Below are positions 59,647-64,000 of a DNA stretch of 64,000 bases, piece after piece. This DNA is from Centroberyx gerrardi (lineage: Eukaryota > Chordata > Actinopteri > Beryciformes > Berycidae): the NCBI RefSeq assembly GCF_048128805.1, contig NC_136012.1, positions 10,266,621 to 10,330,620 of the forward strand, read 5' to 3'. The notes beneath the pieces are model-generated. The model ran no database searches and was not told the DNA's origin. It saw nothing but the letters and a program-made list of their open reading frames with translations. How positions within the stretch are numbered: position 1 is the first letter of the stretch; the number at the start of each line of letters is the position of its first letter. Both the position numbers and the translations under genes were made by a program.

Positions 59647-60113
59647 CAATACACTGAACTACAAAAAGCAGTGGAAGAGGAAGATGAAATGACTTCTGGA
59701 AAAAGTAACTTAATAGTAAAACGCTGATGAAGACAATCTCGGCCTATGTGTGTCATATGACTGGATAACAATCACCAAAATATGAGAGTTGATAAAAAAA
59801 ATGTAATACCAAAAATGTCAGTCTCATAAAAATGATGAATATTAGATGGCCAGTGCGATAAGATACTAATTTACTTAATTGGAGATGAAAGTACCCTCAT
59901 TAATAGAAAATCCCAAATTTTAAACGTGTTGATATAATCCAACTAACTCGTGAGCTCGAAGACACACCTTCACAAAAATAACTAGTTTTTAATGTGTCTC
60001 AATTCCTGTAATTACAATGAATCATACTTTATATTACACCAAAAAGGTACATGACAGTAAAAATATTATCATTTTGTGAAAGTACAATTTCATTATCAGT
60101 ATGACATTCTAAC

Positions 60114-62498
60114 CTCTAGAGGAGAGTCTGGTTCATCCAGGATGCTCTTCTCACTCTGTATCCGCTGCATCGTCCCTGTAGAACTGGGGTCCATTATCAG
60201 CACGTTCTGACTACCGGCTCTGCCGAACTTACAGTCACTCTTTCTGGAGTCAGTCGTCCTGCACACCTCGTAATTGTACACGTGTGGGAGAGTTCCTGTC
60301 CCCAAAGTGTCTGAGTAACGTGGTGGATAATATGGAATCACCGGGAGATTGGAGTGATAGAGGATGCGAGACTGTCTCCATCTGTATATTTTCACTGATA
60401 TAATAACCACTAAACACGTGATAAAGAGAAAGGAAACTACAGCCAAAGCCAAGACTAAGTAAAAAGTCAGGTTGTCATTGTACTCCTTGTCGTGTGTAAA
60501 GTCAGTGAACTCCGACAGCACTTCAGGGAAGCTGTCCGCCACCGCCACGTTAACATTGACTGTAGCTGAACGAGAGGGCTGCCCGTTGTCCTCCACTACA
60601 ACAGTCAGCCTTTGTTTCACAGCATCTTTATCAGTGACTTGGCGGATAGTTCTTATTTCCCCATTCTGTAAGCCCACTTCAAACAGCGCCCTGTCTGTGG
60701 CTTTCTGCAGTTTATAGGAGAGCCAGGCATTCTGTCCAGAGTCCACATCAACAGCCACCACTTTAGTGACCAGATAGCCCACATCTGCTGAACGAGGTAC
60801 CATTTCAGCCACCAGAGAGCCGCCAGTCTGGACTGGGTACAGAACCTGAGGGGCGTTGTCATTCTGGTCCTGGATCATTATTTTCACAGTCACATTGCTA
60901 CTGAGTGGAGGAGAGCCTCCATCCTGCGCTTTGATCCGGAACTGGAAATCCTTGATCTGCTCGTAGTCAAAAGAGCGCACTGCATGGATGACTCCACTAT
61001 CAGCACTAACGGACACATATGAGGAGACGGCCACTCCGTTAACCGAGGAGTCCTCCAGTATGTAAGAAACACGGGCATTCTGGTTCCAATCAGCGTCTCT
61101 GGCTTTCACTGTGAATATAGAGAGGCCTGGTGTGTTGTTTTCTACAATGTAGGCCTCATATGAGCTCCTCTCAAAGACAGGCGCGTTGTCATTCACATCT
61201 GAGATCTGTAAGGTGAGAGTGACGCTGCTGGAGAGGGAGGGCACTCCCTCATCAGAGCAAGTCACAGTGATGTTATACTCGGAGGCTCTCTCTCTGTCCA
61301 AATCACTGTCTGTTATTAGGCTATAGAAATTATTTGATGTCGACATTATGGTTAAAGGAGTATTGTCGTTAATAAAACAATGGACTTTGCCGTTTTCATT
61401 TGAATCTGGGTCTTGTACGTTCATCATTGTTACAACGGTATTCGGCTTAGAGTCCTCAGATATCACGTTTGATTTGGACATTATACTAATGGTAGGTTTG
61501 TTGTCATTCATATCCACCACGTCAACTATGACTTTACAAGAATCTGTAAGTCCACCGTCATCACTTGCACGTAAATTTATGTGGTAATTACGTGCATTTT
61601 CATAGTCAATATTTCCAATCAATATAATTTCGCCACTGTCTTCGTTTACCTCAAACAGTCCATGGGCATGATCTAAAATATTTGATATTGAATATTTTAT
61701 TCTACCATTCGTTCCATGATCTGCATCTGATGCACTAACACTGGTGACAACTGTCCCTTGTGGGGCATTTTCAATAACGGTGGCTTTGTAGTTGGGCTGT
61801 GAAAAAACAGGCGCGTTATCATTGGCATCTAACACTGTGATGAGAATCTGCATTGTTCCTGACATCTGCGGGTCTCCTCCATCTACAGCCGTTAAAACTA
61901 AAGATATGAGCTCTTGTTTCTCCCTATCGAGAGGGTTTTGCAAAACCATTTCAACCTTTGTTGTTCCATCGGCTTGACTGTACAGTTTAAGTGCAAAATT
62001 ATCGGTTGGCTTAAGCTCGTAGTTTTGAAGACCATTTTTGCCGACATCAAGATCAATTGCCCTATCTAAAACAAATTTTGCTCCACTCACAGCGGATTCA
62101 CTGATTTTAAAATTGACTTCATTTTTTTCAAAAGATGGAGGGTTATCATTGATGTCTGTAATCTCAACTGTGATACTGTAAAATTCCATAGGATTTTCCA
62201 AAATAATCTGAAAATGTAAAGCACAAGGCGTTGTCTGTCTGCAAATCGCCTCCCTGTCTATTCTCTCTTTGATAAGGAGGAATCCTCTGTCTTTATTTAG
62301 CTCGATGTATTCCGCACTGTCTCCTGTATAAATACGAGCTTTACCTGATTTCAATCGTTTAATATCCAAACCTAAATCCTGAGGTATGTTACCGACTAAA
62401 GAGCCTTTCGCCATTTCCTCAGGAATGGAGTAGCTGACCTGCCCGAGCACTGAACTGAGAGAGAGAACCGAGAAAAACAACAGTACTTGCCGTCTCAT
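60114..62498 (-). CDS. B10: clustered protocadherin variable exon, subfamily B
   Basis: Encodes 795 residues from MRRQVLLFFSVLSLSSVLGQ (ATG also at 62513 as MSDIT). EC1 reads GNIPQDLGLDIKRL, with Pro in place of the conserved Ala, and AICRQTTPC. EC2 has EKNEVNFKISESAVSGAKFVLDRAIDLDVGKNG. EC3 has SNILDHAHGLFEVNEDSG and closes in DMNDN. EC4 has INDNTPLTIMSTSNNFYSLITDSDLD. Conserved 3' half with TVKIMIQDQNDN in EC5 and HSNLPVIPYY in the tail. Donor GAG|GTTAGA at 60114/60113. Unlike most B exons, I find no RE1-like element in the 650 bp behind the donor. Confidence 0.93.
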
Positions 62499-62751
62499 TG
62501 TTATGTCCGACATTTCCCACGCGAAACTTAATAAAAGGAGTTATATTCCAAAATGGTCAGATATTTTTGATCCCTTAGATTAAAAAACAAAATATGAAAG
62601 GACGTAGTTCCATAATCGACAACATTGGTACAAAATGAACGTCAGCGCTGTCCTCGTTTTAGTGCACTCTGAGATACTGACGGCGTCTGCCTTTCTCTAT
62701 CAAGAGAATGGGGGAGGTTTGTCTTTGAATCTGCAATGAAACATCAACACA

Positions 62752-62776
62752 CTGGCCAACAGCGGCCCTAAGAGTA
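62752..62776 (-). promoter_or_regulatory. B10 promoter CSE
   Basis: CTGGCCAACAGCGGCCCTAA (plus), 254 bp before the ATG; no clear TATA-like motif. The flank resembles B5 (CCCTAAGAGT). Confidence 0.68.
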
Positions 62777-63200
62777 CAATGTATTGAACTACAGAAAACT
62801 CTGGGAGAGAAGAAAACTGTAAACGGGAATATATAATTTATCTTATGGACTAGGAGAAATAGCGATCAAATAGTTGAAGCTTTTCAGGTTGTAATGTGCT
62901 TACATAACAAATTAGAAAGAACTTACTTTGTATTGTTATATACCTTTATGAAACAGAGGAAATGAAAATTGGAGTTCTTGTGATATGCAGGCTAACAAAA
63001 ACATGGAGCGTTGTCCAAAGAAAAATGAAAATGGGGGCCATCAACATGCAAACCCTTGAAAACATGTAAAGGTTATCAAAAAGATGTTTAAGAAGATACA
63101 CACACACAAAAAAAGAAAAAAGGTTGAGTTGCCCAATTCATAATGTAAAAAATTCTATATGTTCATCTATCACGCCACCTCTAAATATTGATACAGCCGA

Positions 63201-63249
63201 CCCCCCCCCCCCCCCCCACCCCCCACCACACACACACACACACACACAA
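63201..63249. repeat. Poly(C) and (CA)n
   Basis: Seventeen C residues, a C-rich link, then about 12 CA units. Confidence 0.95.
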
Positions 63250-63316
63250 ACACGAGTCATCAACAAAAGTATCTTGGCAATGGAGAACATACAGTATGTT
63301 GATGCGGCAAAGCACT

Positions 63317-63337
63317 GTCGCTGTCCACGGTACTGAT
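63317..63337 (-). promoter_or_regulatory. RE1/NRSE-like element behind B11, canonical spacing
   Basis: Minus-strand ATCAGTACC (two changes) and GGACAGCGAC (perfect), 2 nt apart, 93 nt past the B11 donor. The 62499-63429 spacer also holds the B10 promoter, a C run and a CA run; the rest is AT-rich and featureless. Confidence 0.62.
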
Positions 63338-63429
63338 TTGTGCCTGAAGATAAAGAGCGCCTGTTTACCAATTATTAAGCCATAGACATGCAAACAATTT
63401 ACAACTGAACCAAACGCCAAATAACCAAC

Positions 63430-64000
63430 CTCTAGAGGAGAGTCTGGTTCATCCAGGATGTTCTTCTCACTCTGTATCCGCTGCATCGTCCCTGTAGAAC
63501 TGGGGTCCATTATCAGCACGTTCTGACTACCGGCTCCGCCGAACTTACAGTCACTCTTTCTGGAGTCAGTCGTCCTGCACACCTCGTAATTGTACACATG
63601 TGGGAGAGTCCCTGTCCCCAAAGTGTCTGAGTAACGTGGTGGATAATATGGAATCACCGGGAGACTGGAGTGATAGAGGATGCGAGACTGTCTCCATCTG
63701 TATATTTTCACTGATATAATAACCACTAAACACGTGATGAAGAGAAAGGAAACTACAGCCAAAGCCAAGACTAAGTAAAAAGTCAGGTTGTCATTGTACT
63801 CCTTGTCGTGTGTAAAGTCAGTGAACTCCGACAGCACTTCAGGGAAGCTGTCCGCCACCGCCACGTTAACATTGACTGTAGCTGAACGAGAGGGCTGCCC
63901 GTTGTCCTCCACTACAACAGCCAGCCTTTGTTTCACAGCATCTTTATCAGTGACTTGGCGGATAGTTCTTATTTCCCCATTCTGTAAGCCCACTTCAAAC
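63430..64000 (-). CDS. B11: clustered protocadherin variable exon, subfamily B, 5' part outside the window
   Basis: Only the 3' 571 bases are present: part of EC6 from FEVGLQNGEIRTIRQV, the membrane helix (FYLVLALAVVSFLFITCLVV) and the tail ending ILDEPDSPLE. The frame is open to the window edge, so this is a cut exon, not a truncated gene. FGGAGSQNV and SEKNILDEP are private to this copy. Its donor is GAG|GTTGGT (63430/63429), which departs from the GTTAGA of B2-B10 and is weaker at positions +4 to +6. Beyond the donor the frame runs on through a C-rich and CA repeat; that is intron. Which EC1-EC5 it carries cannot be told from this window. Confidence 0.9.

Overview
This window is part of a clustered protocadherin locus from a bony fish, almost certainly a teleost. 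Seventeen large intronless exons all lie on the minus strand, so transcription runs from high to low coordinates. Each exon encodes a signal peptide, six cadherin (EC) repeats with DxNDN calcium motifs, one membrane helix and a variable cytoplasmic tail, and each ends at a GT splice donor. This is the 'variable exon' design of vertebrate clustered protocadherins. Long Cx5C-bearing EC1 domains, gamma-like tails, fish-type dispersed repeats and strongly homogenised 3' halves point to a teleost pcdh2/gamma-type subcluster. The shared constant exons are not here and should lie to the left of position 1.

Layout in transcription order: 64000-32748 holds eleven exons of one subfamily (called B11 to B1 here; B11 is cut by the window edge), with signal peptides of the MRRQVLLFIS type and tails containing YNYEVC.TTDSRKSD. 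Next comes a 10.4 kb spacer (32711-22232) with no recognisable exon, rich in microsatellites and dispersed repeats, with a GC-rich island carrying a split RE1-like site and an orphan promoter relic. Then 22231-809 holds six exons of a second subfamily (A6 to A1), with signal peptides ending LWSTIDGQ, EC1 starting TRYTIPEEL, and tails ending TWTFESQQ. All donors are in phase 0, so both subfamilies could splice to the same constant exons.

Each exon has its own promoter about 250 bp upstream of the ATG. It is marked by a conserved element with a CGCTGT core on the minus strand, as in the mammalian protocadherin CSE. Nearly every exon is also followed, just past its splice donor, by an element matching the RE1/NRSE site of the neuronal repressor REST. 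Subfamily B sites have canonical half-site spacing (2 nt between halves) and sit 48-117 nt past the donor. Subfamily A sites have expanded spacing (8-9 nt) and sit 320-990 nt away. This per-exon promoter plus per-exon RE1 arrangement is the most interesting signal in the window.

The cluster has grown by tandem duplication (A1/A2, about 3.99 kb units; B7/B8, about 3.05 kb units; B4/B6, 6.16 kb apart). It has been homogenised by gene conversion over EC5/EC6, membrane and tail segments, leaving EC1-EC4 divergent. Proteins of this kind act at neuronal surfaces as homophilic recognition molecules, with EC1-EC4 setting specificity, so the pattern of variable and conserved parts fits that job. No plus-strand gene, tRNA, rRNA or constant exon was recognised.
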